A stretch of 64,000 nucleotides of DNA, taken from Sphaerisporangium album (GTDB lineage: Bacteria > Actinomycetota > Actinomycetes > Streptosporangiales > Streptosporangiaceae). Under the pieces are notes generated by a model. That model was not told the DNA's origin and made no database searches. It was given only the letters and a program-made list of their open reading frames with translations. Positions 40,537 through 49,775 of this stretch are shown here, one piece after another. How positions within the stretch are numbered: the stretch's first letter is position 1; every line of letters starts with the position of its first letter. The translations under genes and the position numbers were made by a program. The DNA lies in contig NZ_QOIL01000024.1 in assembly GCF_003323745.1 (NCBI RefSeq), forward strand, positions 1,866 to 65,865, in the 5' to 3' direction.

Positions 40537-41450
40537 GATGAGGCCGCCTTGCGGTAGCGGAGGGCCAGGGCGGTCACGCTCAGGGCGATCACCACCAGGA
40601 TGGCGGCCAGGGCGACGGGGCCGCCCACGCCTTCGGGGTACCCGCCGTCGTTGTTCGGAGAGGTGCCGAACAGCCACACCTGCACGGCGTCGACCAGGAA
40701 GAACGGGTTGATGAGCCACGCCCAGGCGGCCGCGCTGTCACGGCTCACCGACATCAGCACGCCCACCAGCACGCCGGAGATGGCGGAGGTCAGCAGGTAG
40801 ACCGCGATGACGGCCGCGACGCCCAGCCCGCGCCGGGGGGTGAACGAGGCGATCGCGACCCCGACGGAGGCCAGCAGCACCGCGAAGATCACGCCGGTGG
40901 CCAGCGCCGCGAAGTACTCCTTGGTCTGCGGGGGCCCGTCCAGATCCACAAGCAGCTCGCCGGCGTACAGGACGGTCAGCGGCACGGCGATGAGCAGGAA
41001 CATCGCCAGGGCCATCGCCGCGAGCTTGGCGGCGATGTAGTCGGCGGTCGTCACCGGCCGTGACAGGTACAGCGGCAGCACCCGGAACCGCAGGTCGGGG
41101 GCCACGAGGTAGGGCGACTGGGCCGCCAGGAACACCGCGAGCACGGCCTGCATGATCAGCGCGTAGGACGGATAGGCCACCCCGCGCTGCTTGACCACGG
41201 CCATGAGCGCGATGGACACCACCGCGGGCAGCATCATGGTGCCGCCGATCAGGAACGGCATGATCTTGGCCCGGGCGGTGCGGCCGAGGCCGAAGACGCC
41301 GCGGAGGCTCTGGATGGTGAGCGCCACGAGCGCGGCGCCCCGGCCGAGACGCGGGCCCTCGTAGTGGCGGTAGCCGATGTCGTGGATGACGCCGGTGGGC
41401 GCCGCGGGGGACGCCTGTGCGGCCGCGGTCGCGGGGGACGGCTCAGACAT
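40533..41450 (-). CDS. ABC-2 type transporter permease
   Basis: 305 aa. An Ala/Pro-rich start, then the motif IHDIGYRHYEGPRLGRG found in several ABC-2 permeases, followed by about six membrane segments (MLPAVVSIALMAVV, YALIMQAVLAVFLAA, AMALAMFLLIAVPLTVLY, TGVIFAVLLASVGVAIASF, AVIAVYLLTSAISGVLVGV, LAAILVVIALSVTALALRY). Overlaps the upstream ATPase gene by 8 bp. Second gene of the operon. Confidence 0.85.
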   Translation of the reverse strand: MSEPSPATAAAQASPAAPTGVIHDIGYRHYEGPRLGRGAALVALTIQSLRGVFGLGRTARAKIMPFLIGGTMMLPAVVSIALMAVVKQRGVAYPSYALIMQAVLAVFLAAQSPYLVAPDLRFRVLPLYLSRPVTTADYIAAKLAAMALAMFLLIAVPLTVLYAGELLVDLDGPPQTKEYFAALATGVIFAVLLASVGVAIASFTPRRGLGVAAVIAVYLLTSAISGVLVGVLMSVSRDSAAAWAWLINPFFLVDAVQVWLFGTSPNNDGGYPEGVGGPVALAAILVVIALSVTALALRYRKAASS

Positions 41451-42351
41451 TGGCGACCTCCTCCCTGAAGACGTCCTCGATGCGGTGGCGGCCCTGCTCC
41501 AGCCGGACCAGGCACAGGTCCAGGTCGACCACGGCGTCGCGGACGACGTCGAACGCCGCCGGGGAGTCCGTCTCGACGATCAGCAGGCGGCCGTGCGCGG
41601 TCACCGTCTGCCCGAGGGCGGTCAGCCGGTCGGCCAGGGCCTGCCGGCCCTCCTCGACCTCGACGGTGATCGTCCGGGTCGCCTGCGTGAACTCGCCGAT
41701 GGCCGAAGAGCGCAGCAGGCGGCCCCCGTCGATGACGATGACGTGGTCGCAGACGCGTTCGAGCTCGCCCAGCAGGTGGGAGGTGACGACCACGCTGATG
41801 CCGAACTCGGTGCCGATGCGCCGGATCAGCGCGAGCATGTCGTCGCGACCCTGCGGGTCCAGCCCGTTGGTGGGCTCGTCGAGGAAGACGAGCTTGGGGT
41901 CGTGGACGAGCGCCTGGGCCAGCTTCACCCGCTGGCGCATGCCGGTCGAGTACCCGCCGATGGGGCGGTAGCGCTCCTCGTACAGCCCGACGTGGCGCAG
42001 GGTGTCGGCGGCGCGCTCGCGGGCGGCGCTGCGCGGCAGGCCGGACATCTGCGCCATGTGGACGGTGAACTCGGTCGCGGACACGTCCGGCGGGAGGCAG
42101 TCGTGCTCGGGCATGTAGCCCACGGACCTGCGGATGTCGAGGGCCCGCGTGGCGGGGTCGAGGCCGAGCACCGTGGCGGTGCCCTCGGTGGGCGGCAGCA
42201 GCCCCAGCAGGATCTTGATGAGCGTCGACTTCCCCGCGCCGTTCGCGCCGACCAGGCCGGTCACGCCAGGCCCCGCGCTGACGGTGAGGCGGTCGAGCGC
42301 CGTCACCCGGGGGAAGCGTTTGGTGAGTCCCTCGGTGGCGAGGATGGTCAT
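41443..42351 (-). CDS. ABC transporter ATP-binding protein
   Basis: 302 aa. Walker A GANGAGKST at 35-43, signature YSTGMRQR at 134-141, Walker B LVFLDEP at 154-160, then VTSHLLGELERVCD. First gene of a minus-strand operon ATPase-permease-ATPase-permease in which every junction overlaps. ATG 42351 has no ribosome-binding site but lies 6 nt after TAGTGT, so the operon mRNA may be leaderless. Confidence 0.92.
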   Translation of the reverse strand: MTILATEGLTKRFPRVTALDRLTVSAGPGVTGLVGANGAGKSTLIKILLGLLPPTEGTATVLGLDPATRALDIRRSVGYMPEHDCLPPDVSATEFTVHMAQMSGLPRSAARERAADTLRHVGLYEERYRPIGGYSTGMRQRVKLAQALVHDPKLVFLDEPTNGLDPQGRDDMLALIRRIGTEFGISVVVTSHLLGELERVCDHVIVIDGGRLLRSSAIGEFTQATRTITVEVEEGRQALADRLTALGQTVTAHGRLLIVETDSPAAFDVVRDAVVDLDLCLVRLEQGRHRIEDVFREEVANV

Positions 42352-42357
42352 GACCGG

Positions 42358-42363
42358 ACACTA
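42358..42363 (-). promoter_or_regulatory. -10 box for leaderless ABC-operon transcript
   Basis: Minus-strand TAGTGT ends 6 nt before ATG 42351; no clear -35. Confidence 0.45.
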
Positions 42364-42390
42364 TCCAACGTCCGTCCGGTGGTTCCTCCG

Positions 42391-43356
42391 TCACAGGGAG
42401 GAACTCCTCCTCATCCGCGCGGTGGGCGGCGTGATCCGCAGGCCGTACCTGGACCAGAAGAACCTCTGGACGAGGAGCGTGGCCGTGCCCGCGATGACCA
42501 TCCCGGTGATGTTGACCGCGAGCTGCGCCACGGAGCCCGCGACGTCGCCCCACCGGCCGAGGGCGACGGCCACGGCGGCGTACCCGGCGGCCGGGACGGT
42601 GGTGACCGAGATGAAGACGCCGACCAGCGCCGAGGACTTGCCCGCCGTCACCGACAGCACCCCGGCGGCCCCGGCGAGCAGTGCCACGATGAAGGACCAT
42701 TTGTCGGGCTTGACGATGAAGTCGACCTCTTCGTGGCCGGCCAGGCTGCCGGGCCCGATCCAGCCCAGGCCGCGCGAGACCAGCGCGCAGGCGCACGTGA
42801 CCGCGATGGCCACCGTGAACCCGACCGCCAGGGTGCGCAGGGCCGACGTGACCAGGCGAGGGTGCCCGCGCAGGATGCCGAAGCAGATCGCCGCCACCGC
42901 CCCGAACTCCGGGCCGAGGACCATCGCGCCGACGATGAGGATGATCGACGGCAGCAGCACGCCGATGGCCGCGATCTGCGTGGCGATGGCGAGGAACGCG
43001 AGGTACGCCCAGGTGATCCGGGAGTCGGAGGACACCTGCCGGGAGAGTTCCTCCCAGACCACCGCGTCCTCGGGCGCGCCGGGGGCCTCGGCCTCGGCCT
43101 CCTCGGCGACGCGCGAGAGGGAGAAGTCCACCCGTTCCACCGCGATCGAGCCGTCGTCGGCCATGCCGAGTTCCTTCAGGTGGCCCAGCAGCTCGCTGGC
43201 GGCCTCGCGGGCGACGTCGAACAGCACCACGTCGCCCTTCGGCCGGTGGCCCGCGCCCGGCAGGACGACGACGTTGGTGACGCCGGCCGCGTCGTTGAGC
43301 AGGTCCAGCACGGCGGAGCTGCGCTCGGCCGGGCAGATGACGCGTAAGTGCAGCAC
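42391..43356 (-). CDS. DUF389 family membrane protein
   Basis: 321 aa. N-terminal ~110-residue soluble domain (VLHLRVICPAERSSAVLDLL..., an ACT-like or regulatory region), then the DUF389 hydrophobic domain with the conserved stretch SIILIVGAMVLGPEFGAVAA and about six membrane helices. Family function is unknown. GTG 43356 lies 6 nt after TACGCT, and a TTG at 43362 would add two residues. It is 39 bp upstream of the ABC operon on the same strand, so it could also feed that operon. Confidence 0.85.
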   Translation of the reverse strand: MLHLRVICPAERSSAVLDLLNDAAGVTNVVVLPGAGHRPKGDVVLFDVAREAASELLGHLKELGMADDGSIAVERVDFSLSRVAEEAEAEAPGAPEDAVVWEELSRQVSSDSRITWAYLAFLAIATQIAAIGVLLPSIILIVGAMVLGPEFGAVAAICFGILRGHPRLVTSALRTLAVGFTVAIAVTCACALVSRGLGWIGPGSLAGHEEVDFIVKPDKWSFIVALLAGAAGVLSVTAGKSSALVGVFISVTTVPAAGYAAVAVALGRWGDVAGSVAQLAVNITGMVIAGTATLLVQRFFWSRYGLRITPPTARMRRSSSL

Positions 43357-43362
43357 CGGCAA

Positions 43363-43368
43363 AGCGTA
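43363..43368 (-). promoter_or_regulatory. -10 box for leaderless DUF389 transcript
   Basis: Minus-strand TACGCT ends 6 nt before GTG 43356. Confidence 0.4.
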
Positions 43369-43486
43369 CGCACGGCGCGGCCCCGCGCACGCGACGACTC
43401 CCCGGGACGCGTTTCGCGGGGCCGGGCGGCTTCGTACGGCCTGGTGTGGTCGGTGCGGTCAGGTGGCGCCGCGTGGCTTGGTACGG

Positions 43487-44410
43487 CTACGTGCGGCGCA
43501 GGCGGATGCGGCGGACGGAGTGGTCGGAGCCCTTCAGCAGGACGAGGCCCGCGCGGCCACGGGTGGGGGCGATGTTCTCCACCAGGTTCAGCTCGTTGAC
43601 GTCCCGCCAGACGTTCCTGGCGAACCGGGTCGCCTCCTCCTCCGACATGTCGGCGATGTAGGAGAAGTACGACTTCGGGTCGGCGAAGGCCGTGCGGCGC
43701 AGCTTGTGGAAGCGGTCGACGTACCAGGTGCGGATGTCCTCGACCTTGGCGTCCACGTAGATCGAGAAGTCGAAGTAGTCGTTCACCGCCAGCGCCGCGG
43801 GGGGAGCCGGTTGCAGCACGTTCAGCCCCTCCACGATGAGGATGTCCGGCCGCCGCACGGTCTGCACCGCGCCGGGCACGATGTCGTACTCCAGGTGGCT
43901 GTAAACGGGCGCGCGGACCTCCGGGACCCCGGCCTTCACCTCGGCGACGAAGCGGACCAGCGCCCGCCGGTCGTAGCTCTCGGGGAAGCCCTTGCGGTGG
44001 GGGATGCCGCGCTCCTCCAGCACCTTGTTCGGGTACAGGAAGGAGTCGGTCGTGATCAGCTCGACCCGGGAGTGCTCGGGCCAGCGGGCCAGCAGCGTGT
44101 GCAGCAGCCGCGCCGTGGTCGACTTGCCGACCGCGACGCTGCCCGCGATGCCGAGGATGTACGGCGGCGGCGCGTGGTCGTCGCCGAGGAAGGTGTTCAC
44201 CGCCGCGCTGCGCTGCCGCGCCCCGGTGAAGTGCAGGTTGAGCAGCCGGGTCAGCGGCAGGTAGATGTCGGTGACCTCGGCGAGGTCGATCGGGTCGTCG
44301 ACGCCGCGAAGCTCTTCCAGCTCCTCGGCCGTCAAGGTGAGAGGCGTGTTCAGGCGTAGGTCCCGCCACTGCTCGCGGCTCAGCTCGACGTACGGCGTGG
44401 GTGCCTCCAT
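43487..44410 (-). CDS. coaA: Pantothenate kinase, type I
   Basis: 307 aa, standard CoaA length. First step of coenzyme A synthesis. P-loop GSVAVGKST at 90-98; [20 protein letters not shown] and [17 protein letters not shown] are family blocks; C-terminus [21 protein letters not shown] 44410 ([18 protein letters not shown]) is the family start; the longer open frame is antisense noise. ATG lies 8 nt after TAGAGT. In many actinobacteria glmS sits between coaA and acpS; it is absent here. Confidence 0.97.
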   Translation of the reverse strand: MEAPTPYVELSREQWRDLRLNTPLTLTAEELEELRGVDDPIDLAEVTDIYLPLTRLLNLHFTGARQRSAAVNTFLGDDHAPPPYILGIAGSVAVGKSTTARLLHTLLARWPEHSRVELITTDSFLYPNKVLEERGIPHRKGFPESYDRRALVRFVAEVKAGVPEVRAPVYSHLEYDIVPGAVQTVRRPDILIVEGLNVLQPAPPAALAVNDYFDFSIYVDAKVEDIRTWYVDRFHKLRRTAFADPKSYFSYIADMSEEEATRFARNVWRDVNELNLVENIAPTRGRAGLVLLKGSDHSVRRIRLRRT

Positions 44411-44765
44411 GGCCGCAAACTCTACTGAGGGCCTTGGGCCCGGCCGCTCGGGGGCCTCGGCGCGGCGGGCGCGGCCTTTCCCGGGGGAGAAGAGGGGGAG
44501 CGGATCTTCGGGATGATCACACAGGGGTGCCGGTCTAGGGGTAGGGGTGGGGCGATACCGGGGGGCCCTGCAAGGAGACCCGAGCTGCTGAAGTGGGGCA
44601 AGATTGGACCGTGACGCAATGGCCGCCACCTGCCGCTCCGGTGCGCCCGAGCGTCGGGACCCCCGCCTTCGCGCGGGTGCCGCACGAAGTCCCTGAGCCT
44701 GTCAGGGCAGGACGGCACGCCTCGCCACCCCTACGGCGCCCGCCGGCGCCGGGGAGGGCGGGCCG
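44411..44765. other. Divergent coaA-acpS intergenic region
   Basis: 355 bp. Apart from the coaA -10 box and a GGGGAGGG ribosome-binding site for acpS, I see no gene and no convincing promoter or structured element. Confidence 0.5.
44419..44424 (-). promoter_or_regulatory. -10 box for leaderless coaA transcript
   Basis: Minus-strand TAGAGT ends 8 nt before ATG 44410; no ribosome-binding site is present between them. Confidence 0.5.
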
Positions 44766-45116
44766 GTGATCGTCGGCATCGGCGTCGACATCGTCGAGAT
44801 CGCCCGCCTGGACACCGCGTTGGAACGTACCCCCAAGCTACGCGAGCGCCTGTTCACCGAGGTCGAGATCGGGTTGCCCATCGCCTCCCTCGCCGCGCGG
44901 TTCGCGGCCAAGGAGGCCGCGGCCAAGGCGCTCGGCGCGCCGCCCGGCCTCGCCCACCGCGACGCCGAGATCACGACGGCCGCCCTCGGCAGGCCCGTGC
45001 TCCGGCTCACCGGGCGGGTCAGCGACCTCGCCCGCGAGCTGGGCGTGCGCCGGTGGCACGTGTCCCTGAGCCACGACGGCGGTTTCGCGATCGCGTACGT
45101 GATCGCCGAGGGTTGA
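44766..45116 (+). CDS. acpS: Holo-[acyl-carrier-protein] synthase
   Basis: 116 aa. Transfers 4'-phosphopantetheine from CoA to acyl carrier protein. Conserved IVGIGVDIVEIARLD (Mg-binding Asp) and ARFAAKEAAAKALG (Glu/Lys), ending WHVSLSHDGGFAIAYVIAE. GTG start with GGGGAGGG upstream. Fits functionally with the divergent coaA, which supplies CoA. Confidence 0.96.
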   Translation: MIVGIGVDIVEIARLDTALERTPKLRERLFTEVEIGLPIASLAARFAAKEAAAKALGAPPGLAHRDAEITTAALGRPVLRLTGRVSDLARELGVRRWHVSLSHDGGFAIAYVIAEG

Positions 45117-45163
45117 CGGGAGCGCTCCGGCGGGTGGCCTTCGCCTCGATGATCGGGGAGGGC

Positions 45164-45169
45164 TAGATT
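45164..45169 (+). promoter_or_regulatory. -10 box for leaderless nnrE/D transcript
   Basis: TAGATT ends 7 nt before ATG 45177. No typical ribosome-binding site at the right distance. Confidence 0.5.
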
Positions 45170-45176
45170 CGGTGGA

Positions 45177-46679
45177 ATGCTGACCGCGTACACCTCCGAC
45201 GAGATCAGGGCGGCCGAGCGCGAGCTGATGAGCCGCCTGCCCGAGGGCACGCTCATGCGCCGCGCCGCCACCGGGCTCGCCGCCACCTGCGCCGGCCTGC
45301 TGCCCGCCGTGTACGGCTCGCGCGTCGTGCTGCTCGTCGGCGCCGGCGACAACGGCGGCGACGCCCTGTACGCCGGGGCGTACCTGGCCCGCAGGGGCGC
45401 GCGGGTGCACGCCGTGCTCGCCGGGCGGTCGGCGCACGAGGGCGGCCTCGCCGAGCTGCGGCGCGCGGGCGGCAGAACGCTCGACCTGCGCGGGGCCGAC
45501 GCCCACGCCGATCCGGCGCTCGCCCGGCTGATCGACCGTGCCGATGTGATCCTGGACGGCCTGGTGGGCATCGGCGGCGCCGGCGCGCTGCGTGAGCCGT
45601 ACGTCACGCTGGCCCGGCTCAGCGCCCATGCCCCCGGCATCGTCGTCGCGGTGGACGTGCCGAGCGGGGTGGACGCGAGCACCGGCGAGGTCGAGGGCGA
45701 GGCGGTGCGCGCGCACGTCACCGTGACCTTCGGGGCCGTGAAGGCCGGCCTGCTGATCGACCCGGGCGCGAGCCACGTCGGCCTGCTGAGCCCGGTGGAC
45801 ATCGGTCTCGGCCCCTGGCTGCCGGAACCGGGCGTGACCGCGCTCACCGGCCCCGACGTCGCCGACCGGCTGCCGAAGCCCGAACCCGAGTCCAACAAGT
45901 ACCGGCGCGGGGTGGTCGGCGTCGTCGCGGGCAGCGACCGCTTCACCGGCGCGGCCGTGCTCACCGTCGGCGGCGCCGTGCGGGCGGGCGCCGGGCTGGT
46001 GCGCTTCGCGAGCGCCGCCGAGCCCGTCCGGTACGTCAGGGCCAGGTGGCCGGAGGCGATCACCACGATCCTCGCCCCGGGCGAGGGGGTGAGCGAGGTC
46101 GGGCGGGTGCAGGCGTGGGTGCTCGGGCCCGGCATGGGCACCGACGACGACGCCCACGCGCTGGCCAGGTCGGTCCTTCGGAGCGACGTGCCGGTGCTCG
46201 TCGACGCCGACGGGCTCACGCTGGCCGCTCGCGACCCCTCGCTCCTGCGGCGCGACGCCCCCACGCTCCTCACTCCCCACGCCGGCGAGCTCGGCCGCCT
46301 GCTCGACGTGCCGTCCGGCGAGATCGAGGCCCGCAGGCTCCACTACGCGCGGCGCGCGGCCGAGGAGCTCGGCGTGACGGTTCTGCTCAAGGGGTCGACT
46401 ACCCTGGTCGCCGAGGAGGGCCGGCCCGTCCGCGTGAACCTCACGGGCACTCCGTGGCTCGCCACCGGCGGCACGGGGGACGTGCTCGCCGGCATCGCCG
46501 GAGCCTTCCTCGCCGGGGGGTTGAGTTGCTATGACGCGGCTTCGTGCGCGGCCTATGTGCACGGCCTGGCCGCCCGGGCCGCCGCGGGCGATCCGCGCAC
46601 GGGCGAGGCGCCCATCGCGGCGCTGGACGTCGCGCTGGAACTTCCCGGCGCGCTCCGCGCCCTCACGGCGGGCGCCTGA
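45177..46679 (+). CDS. Bifunctional NAD(P)H-hydrate epimerase / ADP-dependent NAD(P)H-hydrate dehydratase
   Basis: 500 aa. The N-terminal YjeF_N domain (about 1-220; GAGDNGGDAL at 55-64) epimerises damaged NAD(P)HX. The C-terminal ribokinase-like domain (about 225-495) dehydrates S-NAD(P)HX, with nucleotide motif TGGTGD at 430-435 and NLTGTPWLATGG. This is the usual fused repair enzyme (nnr in E. coli; NnrE/NnrD). Upstream of alr, as in M. tuberculosis. Confidence 0.96.
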   Translation: MLTAYTSDEIRAAERELMSRLPEGTLMRRAATGLAATCAGLLPAVYGSRVVLLVGAGDNGGDALYAGAYLARRGARVHAVLAGRSAHEGGLAELRRAGGRTLDLRGADAHADPALARLIDRADVILDGLVGIGGAGALREPYVTLARLSAHAPGIVVAVDVPSGVDASTGEVEGEAVRAHVTVTFGAVKAGLLIDPGASHVGLLSPVDIGLGPWLPEPGVTALTGPDVADRLPKPEPESNKYRRGVVGVVAGSDRFTGAAVLTVGGAVRAGAGLVRFASAAEPVRYVRARWPEAITTILAPGEGVSEVGRVQAWVLGPGMGTDDDAHALARSVLRSDVPVLVDADGLTLAARDPSLLRRDAPTLLTPHAGELGRLLDVPSGEIEARRLHYARRAAEELGVTVLLKGSTTLVAEEGRPVRVNLTGTPWLATGGTGDVLAGIAGAFLAGGLSCYDAASCAAYVHGLAARAAAGDPRTGEAPIAALDVALELPGALRALTAGA

Positions 46680-46819
46680 CAGGTTTACCCGGCCTGGCCA
46701 GGGCACGGGTCCGGTCGCCGGCGGCACACTGCGAAATGAGAGGGTGAGCTCCCATTACAGCTAGCGAGGGGACCGGCGACTTCACCCAGCGGGGGAACCG
46801 CCTTCCCGAGACGGTACCC

Positions 46820-48034
46820 GTGCCCGGAACGGGCAGGGCCTGGCCGCCGCCGACCTCGGCCGAGGGAAGCGGGCAGCCGCTCTCTCCGGAGAGCGGAGCG
46901 GTCACGCGCGGTTCCCTCGTCACTCCTGCCGAGGCCCGCGTCGACCTGACGGCGATCAGGCACAACGTGGCCGTCCTGCGCGAGCACTCCCGCGCCTCCG
47001 AGATGATGGTCGCCGTCAAGGCCGACGGCTACGGCCACGGCCTCGTGCCCTGCGCGCGCGCCGCCCTGGAGGGCGGGGCCACCCGCCTCGGCACCGCCTA
47101 CGTCCGGGAGGCCCTGGAACTGCGCGCGGCCGGCGTGACGGCGCCCGTCCTGTCCTGGATCCTCACCCCGGGCGAGCCGCTGGACGAGGCGCTCACGGCC
47201 GGCGTCGAGCTGTCGGCCGGGGCGCCCTGGCTGGTCGGGGACATCTCCGCCGCCGCCCGGCGCACCGGCCGCGTGGCGCGCGTCCACCTCAAGATCGACA
47301 CCGGCATCACGCGGGGCGGCGCGACCGCCCGCGAGTGGGCCGCGCTGCTCGACACCGCGCTGGCCGCCCAGGCCGAGGGCGTCATCGAGATCGTCGGCCT
47401 GTGGTCCCACTTCGCCTGCGCCGACATCCCCGGGCACCCCTCGATCGCCCGCCAGATCGCCGAGTTCGACGACGCGGTGAGCCTCGCCGAGAAGGCGGGG
47501 ATCACCGGGTCGCACGTCCTGCGCCACCTCGCCAACTCGGCCGCCACGGTCTCGCTGCCCGGGACCCACTACGACATGGTGCGCCCCGGCATCGCGGTGT
47601 ACGGCCTCAGCCCCATCCCGGAGCTCGGCGACTTCGGCCTGCGCCCGGCGATGACGCTCACCGCCCGCGTCGCCCTGGCCAAGCGCGTGCCGCCCGGCAC
47701 GGGAGTCTCGTACGGCCACCTCTACACGACCGAGCGCGAGACCACCGTCGCCCTGGTTCCCCTCGGGTACGCCGACGGCGTGCTGCGCGGCGCCACCAAC
47801 CGCGCCGAGGTGCTCGCGGCCGGGCGCCGCCGCCGGGTCGCGGGACGGGTCTGCATGGACCAGTTCATGATCGACGTCGGGGACGATCCGATCGCCGAAG
47901 GAGACGAGGTCGTGCTGTTCGGATCGGGTGCGGACGGCGAGCCGACCGCACAGGAATGGGCGGATTCCCTAGGCACGATCACTCATGAGATCGTGACCAG
48001 GATTGGTTCACGCGTGCCGCGCGTTTACCGCTAA
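46820..48034 (+). CDS. alr: Alanine racemase
   Basis: 404 aa from GTG 46820. PLP enzyme making D-alanine for peptidoglycan. PLP lysine Lys67 in VAVKADGYGHG; catalytic Tyr in GVSYGHLYTT; VCMDQFMIDVGD is conserved. The catalytic domain begins near residue 38 (AEARVDLTAIRHNVAVLREH), so the first ~37 residues are an extension. The start is uncertain: GTG 46820 has no good ribosome-binding site, while an in-frame ATT at 46754 follows GAGAGGGTGAG by 5 nt. Confidence 0.95.
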   Translation: MPGTGRAWPPPTSAEGSGQPLSPESGAVTRGSLVTPAEARVDLTAIRHNVAVLREHSRASEMMVAVKADGYGHGLVPCARAALEGGATRLGTAYVREALELRAAGVTAPVLSWILTPGEPLDEALTAGVELSAGAPWLVGDISAAARRTGRVARVHLKIDTGITRGGATAREWAALLDTALAAQAEGVIEIVGLWSHFACADIPGHPSIARQIAEFDDAVSLAEKAGITGSHVLRHLANSAATVSLPGTHYDMVRPGIAVYGLSPIPELGDFGLRPAMTLTARVALAKRVPPGTGVSYGHLYTTERETTVALVPLGYADGVLRGATNRAEVLAAGRRRRVAGRVCMDQFMIDVGDDPIAEGDEVVLFGSGADGEPTAQEWADSLGTITHEIVTRIGSRVPRVYR

Positions 48035-48046
48035 GAGGAGGTTGGG

Positions 48047-49129
48047 ATGTCCACACGCCGCAGGGTCGGCATCGCGGGGGCGATCGTCGGAACCGCGTCG
48101 GCGGGCGTGGCGGCTGCCGCCCTGGCCAAAAGGTACGCCGTGGGGCGCATCCGCCTCAGGCCCGACCTGGAGGCGAGCGAGCCCTTCGGCGAGCTGCGGG
48201 GCCGTCCGGCCATCGTGAAGACCTCCGACGGGGTCGAGTTGTACGCCGAGGTCGACGGGCCCGAGGACGCCGCGCTGACGGTCGTCTTCTGCCACGGCTA
48301 CACGCTGAACCTCGACTCCTGGCACTACCAGCGCCGCGACCTGCGCCACACCCACCGCCTGGTCTTCTGGGACCAGCGCTGCCACGGCCGCTCCACGCGC
48401 ACCCCCGCCGAGGACTGCACGATCGACCGCCTGGGCGCCGACCTGGCCGAGGTGCTGAAGACGCTGGTGCCGGGGCCGTGCGTGCTCGTGGGCCACTCCA
48501 TGGGCGGCATGACGGTGATGGCCCTGGCCGACGCCCACCCCGAGCTGTTCGGCGACAAGGTGCGCGGCGTCGCGTTGATCTCCACCTCCGCCGGCAAGCT
48601 CGCCGAGATCACGCTCGGGCTGCCCGCCCTGATCTCCAAGGCCGTCCACTGGGCGGCGGCGCCCGCCGTCTCCATGTTGGGCCGCCGCGCCGCCCTCATC
48701 GACAAGGGCAGACAGGCGGGTAACGACGTGTCGTTCCTGGCGCTGCGCTTCCTCGGGTTCGGCGACCCGTCCTCGATCAGCCCGACGGTGGTCGACTTCG
48801 CCGAGTCGATGATCCGCTCCACGCCCACCGACGTCATCGCGGACTTCTACCCGGCGCTGATGTCCCACGACAAGCTGTCCGCGCTCGGCGTGCTGGACAA
48901 GGTGCCCACGGAGATCATCGTGGGCGCGAGCGACTGGCTGACCCCGCCCGACCACAGCAGGGCGATCAGCGCGGGCCTGCCCAGTGCCCGGCTGACCGTC
49001 ATCGACGGCGCCTCCCACCTGGTGCCCCTGGAGAACCCCGAGACCGTGAACGAGACCCTGACCGAGCTGATCAAGCGCGCCGAGGACACCGGCGGCGGCT
49101 CCGCGGGGGCGGGGAGGGAGGCCGTATGA
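48047..49129 (+). CDS. Alpha/beta hydrolase
   Basis: 360 aa. A Sec-like hydrophobic N-terminus (RVGIAGAIVGTASAGVAAAALA, ~6-27) may anchor it or direct export. Catalytic triad visible: Ser151 (VGHSMGG), Asp296 (VGASDWLTPP) and His324 (DGASHLVPLE); oxyanion motif FCHGYTL near 81-87. Good ribosome-binding site AGAGGAGG. ATGA overlap with tsaE. Substrate unknown; hydrolases are often found between alr and tsaE in actinobacteria. Confidence 0.92.
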   Translation: MSTRRRVGIAGAIVGTASAGVAAAALAKRYAVGRIRLRPDLEASEPFGELRGRPAIVKTSDGVELYAEVDGPEDAALTVVFCHGYTLNLDSWHYQRRDLRHTHRLVFWDQRCHGRSTRTPAEDCTIDRLGADLAEVLKTLVPGPCVLVGHSMGGMTVMALADAHPELFGDKVRGVALISTSAGKLAEITLGLPALISKAVHWAAAPAVSMLGRRAALIDKGRQAGNDVSFLALRFLGFGDPSSISPTVVDFAESMIRSTPTDVIADFYPALMSHDKLSALGVLDKVPTEIIVGASDWLTPPDHSRAISAGLPSARLTVIDGASHLVPLENPETVNETLTELIKRAEDTGGGSAGAGREAV

Positions 49130-49608
49130 CGCTTTCGCGGCACGTGCCCACGACCGAGGACATGCGCGCCCTGGGCGAGGAGCTCGCCCGGCTGCTCGGC
49201 CCCGGCGACCTGATGGTGCTGTCGGGGCCGCTCGGCGCCGGCAAGACCACGCTCGTGCAGGGCCTCGCCGAGGGCCTGAAGGTCCGCGGGCCGATCACCT
49301 CGCCGACGTTCGTGATCGCCCGGGTCCACCCCTCGCTGGCGGGCGGCCCCGCGCTGGTCCACGCCGACGCCTACCGCATCGGCGGCGCGCTGGAGGTCGA
49401 CGACCTCGACCTCGACGCCTCCTTGGAGGACTCGGTGACCGTCGTCGAGTGGGGCGAGGGCCTGGTCGAAGGGTTGGCGGACGACCGGCTGGAGGTGTCC
49501 ATCCGGCGCGGCGAGAGCGGCGAGGAGCGGTTCGTCGAGGTCCGCGGGGTCGGGGCGCGATGGAACGGTACCGGCGCCTCCCCGGATCGACCGCGTTCGC
49601 CGATCTAG
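49126..49608 (+). CDS. tsaE: tRNA threonylcarbamoyladenosine biosynthesis protein TsaE
   Basis: 160 aa. ATPase that drives the TsaBD complex in tRNA t6A37 formation. Walker A GPLGAGKTT at 34-42; ITSPTFVI and HADAYRI are family motifs; VTVVEWGEGL near residue 105. Overlaps the hydrolase gene by 4 bp (ATGA). The t6A partners tsaB and tsaD are 1.5 and 2.7 kb downstream, split from it by a surface protein and a sortase. Confidence 0.96.
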   Translation: MTLSRHVPTTEDMRALGEELARLLGPGDLMVLSGPLGAGKTTLVQGLAEGLKVRGPITSPTFVIARVHPSLAGGPALVHADAYRIGGALEVDDLDLDASLEDSVTVVEWGEGLVEGLADDRLEVSIRRGESGEERFVEVRGVGARWNGTGASPDRPRSPI

Positions 49609-49775
49609 ACCGGTAACCTTGCCTGTCTTGACGCACTCCTGAGTTGTTGCGGATCATCGGTAATGAAGATCGTTCCGATGGATTGGCCTGTTAATTCTGG
49701 GTATGCAGGTTAGGTAAAGCCCAGGTGTGGTCGTATCGGGCGGGGTCGGATCGTACGGCGAAGTGGAGTGCGACG

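Noticed and set aside
41377-44359. 656-aa and 741-aa plus-strand open frames over the ABC, DUF389 and coaA genes
   Set aside because: Opposite strand encodes clear Walker motifs, DUF389 and CoaA; the plus-strand translations have no recognisable features.
44411-44765. Search for a tRNA, small RNA or glmS remnant in the coaA-acpS gap
   Set aside because: No cloverleaf, no conserved coding motif and no strong stem was found.
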